Shown here in pieces: positions 6,640 to 14,043 of a DNA stretch of 32,557 nt; the first letter of the stretch is position 1; each line of letters opens with the position of its first letter. Source of the DNA: JBDNIO01 sp041688215. GTDB lineage: Bacteria > Pseudomonadota > Gammaproteobacteria > Nevskiales > Salinisphaeraceae. Position numbers and translations under genes: made by a program. The stretch covers positions 1 through 32,557 of the forward strand of contig JBDNIO010000068.1 of the NCBI GenBank assembly GCA_041688215.1, given 5' to 3'. The notes below the pieces were generated by a model. It was given only the letters and a program-made list of their open reading frames with translations. It was not told where the DNA came from and searched no databases.

Positions 6640-7674
6640 CTACGCGATCGCTTTCGCGTCCTCACCCAGGGCGGACGCCAGCAACTTGCTGATACGGCTG
6701 GGCACGTTGCGCTCCATTTCCAGCAATGCGGTTTCGATGGCGCTGGTAAAGGCGTGCGCGTCGGCATCGCCATGCGATTTGATCACGATGCCCTGCAGGC
6801 CCAGAAAACTGGCGCCGTTATAGTTGCGCGGATCAACTCTTTCGCGAAAGGCTTTGAGCACGGGCATGGCGCACAAGGCCCCGAATTTAGTGAGCAGGTT
6901 GCGCGAGAATTCCTCGCGTAGAAACTGCGCGATGAGCTTGCCCAGACCTTCGCTGGTTTTCAGCGCTACGTTGCCCACGAATCCATCGCAAACCACCACG
7001 TCAACTTCGCCGACGTAAATATCGTCGCCTTCCACGTAGCCGATGTAGTTCAGGCTGCTGGCGGTCAGCAACTTGCCAGCGGCCTGGATCTGCTGATTGC
7101 CCTTGATTTCTTCGGAGCCGATGTTCAGCAGACCCACGCGCGGATTTTCCACGTCGTGCACCGCGGTGGCCAGCACAGAGCCCATAATCGCGAACTGGAA
7201 TAATTGCTCGGGCGTACATTCAGCGTTGGCGCCCAGGTCCAGCATCAATGTATGCCCATCGCTGGAAGGAATTGGCGAGGTAATGGCCGGCCGGTCGATG
7301 CCCGGCAGCGTTTTCAATACGAATCGCGCCGCAGCCATCAGCGCACCGGTATTCCCGGCAGAAACACAGGCGCCGGCGCGACCCTGGTGCACGATATCGA
7401 CCGCCACGCGCATCGATGAATCCTTTTTGCCGCGCAGGGCTTTGGAGGGCAACTCATCCATGCCCACCACTTCGGTGGCGTGCTGAATCTGAAGCCGGTC
7501 GGATTCTTTTGTCTTATACCCACTCAGCGCCTGTTCCAGTTTCGGCCGGTCACCGATCAGAATCAGGGCAAGATTGGGATGGCGCTTGAGGCACTCAAGC
7601 GCAGACGGGACCACAGCCGCAAGGCCATGATCGCCGCTCATCGCATCCAGGGCGATGGTAAGAGGCGAGCTCAT
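6640..7674 (-). CDS. plsX: Phosphate acyltransferase PlsX
   Basis: PlsX converts acyl-ACP to acyl-phosphate, feeding PlsY in phospholipid synthesis at the inner membrane. The 344-residue protein has the N-terminal LTIALDAMSGDHG, then DLGANAECTPEQL, GLLNIGSEEIKGN, YVGEVDVVVCDGFVGNVALKTSEGL, and NYNGASFLGLQGIVIKSHGDADAHAF near the C-terminus, all characteristic. The gene follows yceD and rpmF in the conserved order. In most gammaproteobacteria fabH, fabD and fabG come next; here the next gene is clpS, so the plsX-fab link is broken. There is no obvious Shine-Dalgarno before the ATG. The 53-base gap to rpmF holds an 8-base tandem repeat and a GCCAGC/GCTGGC inverted repeat that could occlude the initiation region. 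Confidence 0.97.
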   Translation of the reverse strand: MSSPLTIALDAMSGDHGLAAVVPSALECLKRHPNLALILIGDRPKLEQALSGYKTKESDRLQIQHATEVVGMDELPSKALRGKKDSSMRVAVDIVHQGRAGACVSAGNTGALMAAARFVLKTLPGIDRPAITSPIPSSDGHTLMLDLGANAECTPEQLFQFAIMGSVLATAVHDVENPRVGLLNIGSEEIKGNQQIQAAGKLLTASSLNYIGYVEGDDIYVGEVDVVVCDGFVGNVALKTSEGLGKLIAQFLREEFSRNLLTKFGALCAMPVLKAFRERVDPRNYNGASFLGLQGIVIKSHGDADAHAFTSAIETALLEMERNVPSRISKLLASALGEDAKAIA

Positions 7675-7681
7675 ATTGGAT

Positions 7682-7736
7682 GCCAGCTTGCGGCCTTGCG
7701 GCCTTGCGGCCGTAAAACCGGCGTTTTTTAGCTGGC
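7682..7736 (-). repeat. Triple CTTGCGGC tandem repeat inside a small inverted repeat
   Basis: CTTGCGGC occurs three times in tandem at 7687-7694, 7695-7702 and 7703-7710. The block is bracketed by GCCAGC (7682-7687) and GCTGGC (7731-7736), which are inverted copies. In the mRNA (- strand) the first arm is at the end of rpmF and the second is 7 bases before the plsX ATG, so a hairpin there could affect plsX translation. Copy-number slippage would alter the spacing between the two genes. Confidence 0.7.
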
Positions 7737-7907
7737 GTAGGTATTTACGACCCGGCGACCACGGTAGTAACCGTCGCGGGTAACGTGATGGCGCACGTGC
7801 GTTTCGCCCGTGGTGGAGTCAATCGACAGAGTCGGCCCCGTTAGCGCGTCGTGCGCGCGGCGCATGCCCCGTTTGGAACGCGTTTTACGACTTTTTTGAA
7901 CAGCCAT
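7728..7907 (-). CDS. rpmF: 50S ribosomal protein bL32
   Basis: The 59-residue translation starts MAVQKSRKTRSKRGMRRAHD and ends DGYYRGRRVVNTYAS, closely matching E. coli L32 with the RSKRGMRR block and HVRHHVTRDGYYRGR core. It is the cysteine-free (zinc-independent) form: no CXXC pair is present. L32 is a late-assembling large-subunit protein near the peptidyl transferase centre. It lies 19 bases downstream of yceD and upstream of plsX, the universal proteobacterial arrangement that links ribosome and lipid synthesis. Confidence 0.97.
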   Translation of the reverse strand: MAVQKSRKTRSKRGMRRAHDALTGPTLSIDSTTGETHVRHHVTRDGYYRGRRVVNTYAS

Positions 7908-7926
7908 GCTTTACTCCACTTCTCAA

Positions 7927-8463
7927 TTACGTTGTGTTGTCATCGTTGTCGAATTCCATGTTGCGTAATACCGCAAATAGATTCTTCGACGGTTTCCCCA
8001 CGGCCAGCTCGTCCGGAGCGCGCGGGCAGTCTGTTTGCTGGCAACGCGCCACGGCGGGCATTGCCAGTATCAATTCGTCTTCCACCAGCGCGGCCGGTGA
8101 AATGCCATCATCGCCCACGATCAGCGGGTCGTATTCGCGCGGCACCTGTGCCGCACCGTCATCATCAGCGACTACCGCCAGCGCCAATGTCGTCTTTACC
8201 GACCAGTCCAGACCAAGCAGACAACGCTGGCATTGCAATACCAGTTGCGCCGTAATCTCGCCCTGGATAATAACGCGCCGCTGATTATCGCGATAAAACC
8301 GCATTGTAACCTGCGCGCGGGCATTTTCGGCGGATTCTTTGTCTAGCAGATAATCGTTGAGCCGATGCATGCCGGAAATGGCACAATCGCCTTCGATAAT
8401 CCCGTTTACGCCGGCCAACCGGTACGGATCAATCCGCTGCGGCAAGCCTTGGGACGCGTTCAT
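7927..8463 (-). CDS. yceD: YceD family protein (DUF177), 23S rRNA accumulation protein
   Basis: YceD (DUF177) is a conserved small protein associated in E. coli with 23S rRNA accumulation. This 178-residue copy has the conserved pair Cys78-X2-Cys81 in LVLQCQRCLLGLDW, an acidic C-terminal half (DDDGAAQVPREYDPLIVGDDG), and a second pair CQQTDCPRAP at 141-146, which together look like a split metal site. Immediately downstream is rpmF, the usual gene pair. It diverges from maf, with a 109-base gap to the maf start that contains a + strand promoter for maf. Confidence 0.93.
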   Translation of the reverse strand: MNASQGLPQRIDPYRLAGVNGIIEGDCAISGMHRLNDYLLDKESAENARAQVTMRFYRDNQRRVIIQGEITAQLVLQCQRCLLGLDWSVKTTLALAVVADDDGAAQVPREYDPLIVGDDGISPAALVEDELILAMPAVARCQQTDCPRAPDELAVGKPSKNLFAVLRNMEFDNDDNTT

Positions 8464-8503
8464 GGCGCGCGATGATAGAGACGAGGCGGGTGGAAGTCAA
8501 AAT

Positions 8504-8531
8504 TTGGCGCAGACGGGCAAGCCGCTAGAAT
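8504..8531 (+). promoter_or_regulatory. Sigma-70-type promoter for maf
   Basis: TTGGCG (8504-8509) and TAGAAT (8526-8531) are 16 bases apart in the short divergent region between yceD and maf. The predicted start of transcription near 8538 gives a leader of about 35 bases to the TTG start codon. Confidence 0.55.
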
Positions 8532-8561
8532 AGCGCGCCATTGCGTCATTCTTGCTCATTT

Positions 8562-8566
8562 GGGGA
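8562..8566 (+). promoter_or_regulatory. Ribosome binding site that fixes the maf start
   Basis: GGGGA at 8562-8566 lies six bases before TTG 8573. This favours TTG 8573 over the in-frame TTG at 8552, which would add seven residues absent from the family pattern and has no Shine-Dalgarno. Confidence 0.6.
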
Positions 8567-8572
8567 ACACCA

Positions 8573-9160
8573 TTGTCAGATAACCACACACTTATACTCG
8601 CCTCCGGCTCGCGCTGGCGTCGTGAGCTGCTGGACCGTCTCGGCCTGGATTACGAGGCCATTGCACCAGATGTAGATGAAACCGCCCGGCCGCAAGAGTT
8701 CGCCTACACGCTGGTACAACGCCTGGCGCTAGCCAAGGCCCAGGTGGTATTGCATGAATACCCGGGCAGCATTGTAATTGGCTCGGATCAGGTTGCGGAT
8801 CTGGACGGCCAGATTATCGGCAAGCCCGGCACGCGCGAAAACGCGGTCATGCAGTTACAGCAGCAATCCGGGCGCACGGTGCTTTTCCATACGGGTGTCT
8901 GCGTATTGGCGCCCGGCCTTGCGCAACCATTGCAGGAACTGGTTACGGTTAAAACCGTATTCCGCGAGCTGGAACTTGCGGAAATCGAACGTTACGTGGA
9001 CGCCGAGGATGTGACCAGCACAGCGGGCAGCATTAAATCCGAAGGCCTGGGAATTACGCTAGTCAAATCCATACAAAGCGATGATCCCAGCGCGCTGATC
9101 GGCTTGCCGTTGATTGCCTTGCGGCGGATGTTAGCTGTGGCGGGTTTAGCTTTGCCGTAA
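8573..9160 (+). CDS. maf: Maf-like nucleotide pyrophosphatase (YceF type)
   Basis: Maf proteins hydrolyse modified or non-canonical NTPs; the YceF branch prefers 7-methyl-GTP (family knowledge). Using TTG 8573, the protein is 195 residues and begins MSDNHTLILASGSRWRRELLDRLG, with the Maf N-terminal ASxSxxRRELL motif. Next come the DVDE motif, the catalytic IGSDQVADLDGQIIGKPG segment, and TAGSIKSEGLGITLVKSIQSDDPSALIGLPL near the end. The WRRELL and DQV sequences and the position next to yceD-rpmF support YceF rather than YhdE. It is transcribed opposite to its neighbours and its 3' end overlaps the convergent gph-like gene by 15 bases. Confidence 0.94.
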   Translation: MSDNHTLILASGSRWRRELLDRLGLDYEAIAPDVDETARPQEFAYTLVQRLALAKAQVVLHEYPGSIVIGSDQVADLDGQIIGKPGTRENAVMQLQQQSGRTVLFHTGVCVLAPGLAQPLQELVTVKTVFRELELAEIERYVDAEDVTSTAGSIKSEGLGITLVKSIQSDDPSALIGLPLIALRRMLAVAGLALP

Positions 9161-9808
9161 TCCGTCTATCCAGGCGGGCAATGCAGTTACATCATCAAGC
9201 ACCGCCAGCGCCCCGGCTGCCATCAGCCGCCCGGCATCGTGTACCCCGCAGGCCACACCGACAGCAGACACGCCAGCGTTAACCGCCATTAACACGTCGT
9301 ATTCGGTATCCCCAATCATGAGTGCGCGCTCAGGTTCGGTGGCGCTGCGCAATAAGATATCTTCCAGCATATCGGGCGCTGGCTTGGATGCGCTTTCGTC
9401 CGCGCAGCGGGAAAAACCAAAATGCGCGGCAAGCCCTGTTTGTGTGAATGCACGCTCCAGTCCCGCCCTGCTCTTGCCAGTCGCCACGGCCAGCGTATAG
9501 CCCTGGTCGCGCAGCGCTGTAATGGTGTCCTCGACGCCGGCAAACAGGGCGGCGCTGCTCCCCGGCATGCCGTAGCGCTGGCGATAAGCGTTCAGCAGTT
9601 TCATCACATGGGCGCGATCCAGCTCCGGAAACAGGCGGTCCAGCACTTCATTCATGCCGAGGCCAATGAGTTCGCGCATTTGCCAGTCTTCGCGCGCGGG
9701 CAAGCCGGTTTCGGCAATCGCGGCCTGCATGGCGCCGACAATCTCGGCCGCCGAGTCCATGAGCGTGCCGTCCCAGTCGAATATCAAGAGTTCGTATTTA
9801 GCTGTCAT
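9146..9808 (-). CDS. HAD-family phosphatase, Gph-like
   Basis: This is a 220-residue haloacid dehalogenase-type phosphatase of the phosphoglycolate phosphatase branch. Motif I DWDGTLMDS carries the nucleophile Asp11 and acid/base Asp13; a helical cap follows; motif II/III shows VATGKSRAGLERAF; motif IV is MIGDTEYDVLMA. The likely reaction is removal of phosphate from a small phosphoester, but substrate cannot be read from the sequence. The start overlaps the rluC stop by four bases, so it is translationally coupled to rluC. A Gph-like gene beside rluC is common in Pseudomonas and relatives. Its 3' end overlaps the end of maf. Confidence 0.93.
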   Translation of the reverse strand: MTAKYELLIFDWDGTLMDSAAEIVGAMQAAIAETGLPAREDWQMRELIGLGMNEVLDRLFPELDRAHVMKLLNAYRQRYGMPGSSAALFAGVEDTITALRDQGYTLAVATGKSRAGLERAFTQTGLAAHFGFSRCADESASKPAPDMLEDILLRSATEPERALMIGDTEYDVLMAVNAGVSAVGVACGVHDAGRLMAAGALAVLDDVTALPAWIDGLRQS

Positions 9809-10797
9809 TGTTTATCGCGCAGTTTATCCAGAACTTTTTGTAAATCATCGGGTAGCGGCGCTTGCAGGTGCAAATCCGCGCCTGCGTCCACGCCGGGCAA
9901 CAGCAGATGTTGCGCGTGCAGAAAGGTTCTGCCCAGGCCAGCCGCCTTGATGGCTTTATTAAACTGACGATCGCCGTATTTTTCGTCACCGGCGACGGGA
10001 TGGCCCAGATGCGCGGCGTGTACGCGGATCTGGTGGGTGCGTCCGGTCACAATGCGGACTTCCATCAGACTGGCCATCAGGCTAGCAACGGGTTTTGTGT
10101 GTGCGAAAATCTCACGCGGGGCGAAACGGCTGATCGCGGTTTTGCCGCGATCGCCCTGGGCGTCAACCTCCACCATGCGTTCGCCGCCGCGTTCGGCGTC
10201 GCGCACCAGCGGCGCATCTACTTCGCGCTCACCGCCACGCCACTGGCCGGCTAGTAAAGCCAGATACGACTTTTCAGCGCGCACGTCGCGCATGGCATCT
10301 CTTAATGAATTAAGTGTTTTGCGGTTGCGCGCAATCAGCAGGCAACCACTGGTATCACGGTCCAGCCGATGCGCCAGTTCCAGAGTTTCGCCGGGCCGGG
10401 CGGCGCGCAGAACTTCGATCAGGCCAAAACGTTGCCCCGTGCCCCCATGTACGGGCAGTCCCGGCGGTTTGTTCATCACCAGAAACGCATCAGTTTCCAG
10501 CAGAATACTGCCCATGACTTTGGCAATTAATGCGTCCGGCGGGCGCCCGGGGTCGCCTTTTTGCTGCATATTAACCGGCGGAATACGAATTCTGTCGTCT
10601 TCATGCACGCGCGATGCGGGCTTGGCGCGGCCACTGTTAATACGCACTTCACCACTGCGAATAATGCGATAAACATAGGATCTGGGCACGCCGTCGAGCT
10701 GGCGCAACAGGTAGTTATCCAGGCGCATGCCGTCGTCGTTGGCAACTATAGTTTGATATTGGACTTGAGGGTGTGAGTCAGCCAGATTACACTCCAC
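9805..10797 (-). CDS. rluC: 23S rRNA pseudouridine synthase RluC
   Basis: RluC makes pseudouridines 955, 2504 and 2580 of 23S rRNA (E. coli numbering). The 330-residue protein has an N-terminal S4 RNA-binding domain (MRLDNYLLRQLDGVPRSYVYR, IRSGEVRINSGRAKP) and the RluA-type catalytic domain with HRLDRDTSG at 143-151, catalytic Asp146, and GRTHQIRVHAAHLGHPVAGDEKYG. The start is taken as GTG 10797; it lacks a clear Shine-Dalgarno, and the N-terminal 16 residues are poorly conserved, so a later start is possible. The gene diverges from rne, as in E. coli, and a candidate + strand promoter (10765-10793) overlaps its first codons. Confidence 0.95.
   Translation of the reverse strand: MECNLADSHPQVQYQTIVANDDGMRLDNYLLRQLDGVPRSYVYRIIRSGEVRINSGRAKPASRVHEDDRIRIPPVNMQQKGDPGRPPDALIAKVMGSILLETDAFLVMNKPPGLPVHGGTGQRFGLIEVLRAARPGETLELAHRLDRDTSGCLLIARNRKTLNSLRDAMRDVRAEKSYLALLAGQWRGGEREVDAPLVRDAERGGERMVEVDAQGDRGKTAISRFAPREIFAHTKPVASLMASLMEVRIVTGRTHQIRVHAAHLGHPVAGDEKYGDRQFNKAIKAAGLGRTFLHAQHLLLPGVDAGADLHLQAPLPDDLQKVLDKLRDKQ
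10765..10793 (+). promoter_or_regulatory. Candidate promoter of an rne-upstream transcript
   Basis: TTGAGG (10765-10770) and TACACT (10788-10793) are separated by exactly 17 bases. Initiation near 10800 would give a transcript of about 160 bases ending at the intrinsic terminator at 10923-10963. The promoter overlaps the start of rluC on the other strand. Confidence 0.5.
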
Positions 10798-10799
10798 TG

Positions 10800-10963
10800 G
10801 ACGAAGGTTGCTTTGCGACGCCCGGCGATGGGCGAAAACCGCATCAATCGGGTCACCGAATGTGTTTCGTGTCTGTGCTCCCTACCCCGTTCGTTACGGG
10901 GCGAAAGGCACCACGAAATCCTAGCACGCTAAAGCCTAACCAATACGATGCGTGCTGTTTTTT
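10800..10963 (+). ncRNA. Candidate small RNA or attenuated leader upstream of rne
   Basis: This stretch between rluC and rne can fold as an interrupted stem-loop: TTTCGTG (10865-10871) with CACGAAA (10912-10918), GTGC (10875-10878) with GCAC (10908-10911), and CCCCGT (10885-10890) with ACGGGG (10896-10901). It is followed by a terminator hairpin with a T run. A promoter-like pair precedes it, and a separate rne promoter follows it. The layout fits a discrete RNA of about 160 nt, or a leader ending before rne. No Rfam family is recognised by eye. The E. coli rne leader is also structured and controls RNase E level, so a regulatory tie is plausible but inferred. Confidence 0.5.
10923..10963 (+). 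terminator. Intrinsic terminator upstream of the rne promoter
   Basis: AGCACGC (10923-10929) pairs perfectly with GCGTGCT (10950-10956), with a 20-base loop, and is followed after one G by six T residues (10958-10963). This is a + strand terminator just upstream of the rne promoter. Confidence 0.6.
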
Positions 10964-10971
10964 GATCGCTT

Positions 10972-10999
10972 TTTACATTATCAAAACATTTTTTAATAT
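10972..10999 (+). promoter_or_regulatory. Sigma-70-type promoter for rne
   Basis: TTTACA (10972-10977) and TAATAT (10994-10999) are 16 bases apart in an AT-rich patch. The start would be near 11006, giving a leader of about 130 bases that contains a CCGGCT/AGCCGG hairpin at 11043-11061 and ends with a weak ribosome site (GAGA) before ATG 11137. Structured rne leaders mediate autoregulation in E. coli. Confidence 0.6.
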
Positions 11000-11136
11000 G
11001 CGCTCCCCATTACACATACTTATCGCGCTCATGTTTGGCGAACCGGCTCAAAGTCAGCCGGCACCTGCCTGCGTGCGTACCTCTGTAAATATAAGGCAAG
11101 CTGTGATCGGTAGAGCGACGACCGAGATAAACTTTA

Positions 11137-14037
11137 ATGAAACGTATCCTAATCAACGCTACGCAAGCCGAAGAGCTGCGCGTAGCCATCGTCGATGGCC
11201 AAAGACTCCATGATCTAGATATAGAGGTCGGTTCGCGCGAACAGCGCAAATCCAACGTCTACAAAGGGCGAATAACCCGCGTCGAGCCCAGCCTGGAGGC
11301 CGCATTTGTTGAATACGGCGGCAACCGCCACGGCTTTCTGCCGTTAAAAGAGGTCGCCCGCCAATACTTTAATAATGTGCCCGACGGCGGCAAGACCGAG
11401 ATCAAGCAGGCGCTGTCCGAAGGCCAGGAAGTCATCGTCCAGGTCGAAAAGGAAGAACGCGGCAACAAAGGCGCGGCGTTAACCACCTTCGTCAGTCTGG
11501 CTGGCCGTTACCTGGTTTTAATGCCGAATAATCCACGCGCCGGGGGCGTGTCCCGCCGCATTGAGGGCGACGACCGCTCCGAACTGCGCGACGCCATGAG
11601 CGATCTGGTTATCCCGCCGGGCATGGGCGCGATCGCGCGCACCGCCGGCGTTGGCCGCAGTACCGAGGAACTGCAATGGGATATGGATTACCTGCTGCAA
11701 TTGTGGGAAGCCATCACCAAGGCCGGTGAAGAAAAGAAGGCGCCGTTCCTGATTTACCAGGAATCAAATGTAATCATCCGCGCGCTGCGCGATTATCTGC
11801 GGGATGACATCGGCGAAGTGGTGATCGACGAGGCCGGCATCCACCAGACCGCAAAAGATTTCATGCAACAGGTGATGCCGCAAAACCTGTCCAAACTCAA
11901 ATTTTACGACGACGAAATCCCGCTGTTCGCCCGCTTCCAGGTGGAATCGCAGATTGAAACCGCGTTCCACCGCGAGGTCACCCTGCCCTCCGGCGGTGCG
12001 ATCGTAATCGACCACACCGAGGCGCTGACTTCCATCGACATCAACTCGGCGCGTTCGACCCGCGGTTCCGGCATCGAGGAAACCGCGCTCAACACTAATA
12101 TGGAAGCCGCCGAAGAGATCGCCCGGCAGCTGCGCCTGCGCGATCTGGGCGGGCTGATTGTTATCGATTTCATCGATATGGATAACACTAAAAATCAGCG
12201 CAACGTTGAAAACTGCCTGCGCGATGCATGCAAAGAAGACCGCGCACGCGTGCAAGTTACCGGTATTTCGCGCTTCGGCCTGCTGGAAATGTCGCGCCAG
12301 CGCCTGCGGCCTTCGCTGGGCGAATACAGTGCCCATACCTGTCCACGTTGCACCGGCCGCGGCTCGATACGCAGTATTGAATCGCTGGCGCTGTCCATCC
12401 TGCGCCTGCTCGAAGAAGAAGCGATGAAGCACAAGACCGGCCGCGTTCTGGCGCAGGTCCCAGTTACTGTCGCCAGCTTCCTGCTGAACGAAAAACGCGC
12501 TGATATAGCCGATATCGAAAAACGCGCGACTACGGTACTTACAGTAGTTCCCAGCCCCGAGCTGGAAACCCCACATTATGAAATCCGCCGTATCCGTGAC
12601 GACGAGTTGCAGGAGTCGGATAACGCCTCCGCCAGCTACAACCTGCAAGGCGAAACCGAAACCAGCGCGGCCGATCAGCTGGGCGAGAAAGTGGCCCATG
12701 ACGTAAATAAACCCCAGCCCGCCGTTGGGCGCCTGCAACGCGTGGCGCCTGCAGAGCAGCCTGCCAAAAAAGAGCCCGGACTGCTAAATAAATTATGGAT
12801 GGCGTTGCTCAGTCTCTTCGGTGGCGGTGAAGAAATCAGCAAAAAACGCAGCGACTCGCGTGCCAAACGAGGCCAGGCGCAAGACAATCGCGACAAGCAG
12901 CGCCCAGCGCAGCGCGGGCGCGGTGACTCATCCAGACAGAGCAGTCAGTCCAACCAGCAATCGGATGGCCGTGGGCGCGGCGGCAACCAGCGCCGGCGCA
13001 GCGGCGGACGCAACGACCGCAACCAGTCCGCACAGAGATCGAATAAATCTGATTCTGGGAACGGCCAGAAGAAAAACGATCCTCAAACCCGGGCAGCCAA
13101 CAAAGACCAGGGCAAGGAACAATCAAAGCCGCAAGAGCAAAAACAAAGCTCGGGCAGCGATAAGCAAAACGAAGACCAGAGCAACGACCAAAACAACGTC
13201 CAGAACAATGATCAAAACAACAAGCAAGACGGCAATAATCCACGCTCCGGCAACAGCCGGCGTGGACGTCGTGGTGGACGCCGCCGTCGTGGCGGTCAGG
13301 GCCAGCGCGACAATAATCGCGAAAACAACAACGATAATCACCAGACTGACGAACAGCAACAGGCTGAGTCTAATAACAATAGCAATCCCGACAACAACAA
13401 TTCGGGCGCAAACGAAAGCAAACCGGCTGCGCAAAACGACAGCGGTCAGCAACAGCCCGCGGCTCAGAAAGTCGAGCCGCAACCCGAAAAGTCAGAAGCC
13501 CCGCGTCCTTCGGCACCTAAAAGTGATGGCGCTGCAACCGACTCCGCAAAGAGTGAAAAACCACAACGCAAGCCCGCGCGCGCTGCAAAATCTGAAGAAA
13601 AGCGTGAGGAAAAACCCACGGATACGGCGGCTAAAGGCAACGGTTCAAATACACCCGTAGACCAGAGCCCTGCCCCATCCAAAGCCGAGTCGGCTCCATC
13701 GCCCGCCCCCCGCAGCGAAAGTCCGGAACCCGCGGCAAAACCTGCTGCGCCCAAACCCGAGTCGACTCCTGCGCCCGCGCCCCGCAGCGAGAGCCCGGAA
13801 CCTGCGGCAAAGCCTGCTGCGCCCAAACCCGTGTCAACTCCCGCGCCCGCGCCTCGCAGCGAGAGCCCAGAACCCGCAGCAAAGCCTGCGGCGCCCAAAC
13901 CGGCGCAGAAAAAGTCGTCAGCCGATGATTCCGGGCTGAAACAGGTGGAGACCAAATCGGTTGAAACCAAAAAGTCCGGCGCTCCGGCTAAACAGGACGA
14001 CCCGACGCAGCCGGCGCAAACACCAGCGGGCGAGTAA
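11137..14037 (+). CDS. rne: Ribonuclease E
   Basis: RNase E is the membrane-tethered endoribonuclease that starts mRNA decay and processes rRNA and tRNA. This copy has 966 residues. The catalytic half shows the S1 domain (GRITRVEPSLEAAFVEYGGNRHGFLP), DNase I-like motifs with the metal ligands Asp301 (TSIDINSAR) and Asp344 (VIDFIDMDN), and the zinc-link CPRC at 402-405. A short amphipathic stretch LLNKLWMALLSLFGGG at about 549-564 matches the position of the membrane-targeting helix. The C-terminal half is disordered: arginine-rich RNA-binding blocks (RGRGGNQRRRSGGR, RRGRRGGRRRRGG), an Asn/Gln-rich region, and three 24-residue Pro/Ala/Glu repeats near the end. The enlarged acidic scaffold presumably docks degradosome partners, which cannot be named from the sequence. 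Confidence 0.97.
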   Translation: MKRILINATQAEELRVAIVDGQRLHDLDIEVGSREQRKSNVYKGRITRVEPSLEAAFVEYGGNRHGFLPLKEVARQYFNNVPDGGKTEIKQALSEGQEVIVQVEKEERGNKGAALTTFVSLAGRYLVLMPNNPRAGGVSRRIEGDDRSELRDAMSDLVIPPGMGAIARTAGVGRSTEELQWDMDYLLQLWEAITKAGEEKKAPFLIYQESNVIIRALRDYLRDDIGEVVIDEAGIHQTAKDFMQQVMPQNLSKLKFYDDEIPLFARFQVESQIETAFHREVTLPSGGAIVIDHTEALTSIDINSARSTRGSGIEETALNTNMEAAEEIARQLRLRDLGGLIVIDFIDMDNTKNQRNVENCLRDACKEDRARVQVTGISRFGLLEMSRQRLRPSLGEYSAHTCPRCTGRGSIRSIESLALSILRLLEEEAMKHKTGRVLAQVPVTVASFLLNEKRADIADIEKRATTVLTVVPSPELETPHYEIRRIRDDELQESDNASASYNLQGETETSAADQLGEKVAHDVNKPQPAVGRLQRVAPAEQPAKKEPGLLNKLWMALLSLFGGGEEISKKRSDSRAKRGQAQDNRDKQRPAQRGRGDSSRQSSQSNQQSDGRGRGGNQRRRSGGRNDRNQSAQRSNKSDSGNGQKKNDPQTRAANKDQGKEQSKPQEQKQSSGSDKQNEDQSNDQNNVQNNDQNNKQDGNNPRSGNSRRGRRGGRRRRGGQGQRDNNRENNNDNHQTDEQQQAESNNNSNPDNNNSGANESKPAAQNDSGQQQPAAQKVEPQPEKSEAPRPSAPKSDGAATDSAKSEKPQRKPARAAKSEEKREEKPTDTAAKGNGSNTPVDQSPAPSKAESAPSPAPRSESPEPAAKPAAPKPESTPAPAPRSESPEPAAKPAAPKPVSTPAPAPRSESPEPAAKPAAPKPAQKKSSADDSGLKQVETKSVETKKSGAPAKQDDPTQPAQTPAGE
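13696..13908 (+). repeat. Three tandem 72-bp repeats in the RNase E tail
   Basis: In-frame units of 72 bases begin at 13696, 13768 and 13840, each encoding a 24-residue block of the form PAPAPRSESPEPAAKPAAPK plus four variable residues. The DNA copies differ at several synonymous positions, so the duplication is not very recent, but slippage could still change copy number between strains. Confidence 0.88.
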
Positions 14038-14043
14038 CTCGCT

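Noticed and set aside
10773..11213. Open + strand frame of 146 codons across the rne leader
   Set aside because: It overlaps rluC, a terminator hairpin, the rne promoter and the rne start, lacks any domain, and starts at an unlikely GTG.
11764..12738. Open - strand frame of 324 codons antisense to rne
   Set aside because: It lies opposite the strongly conserved RNase E catalytic domain, has no family motif, and is explained by GC-rich third-position bias in rne.
13696..13908. CRISPR-like repeat array
   Set aside because: The units are contiguous, in frame and protein-coding, with no spacers, so this is a protein repeat.
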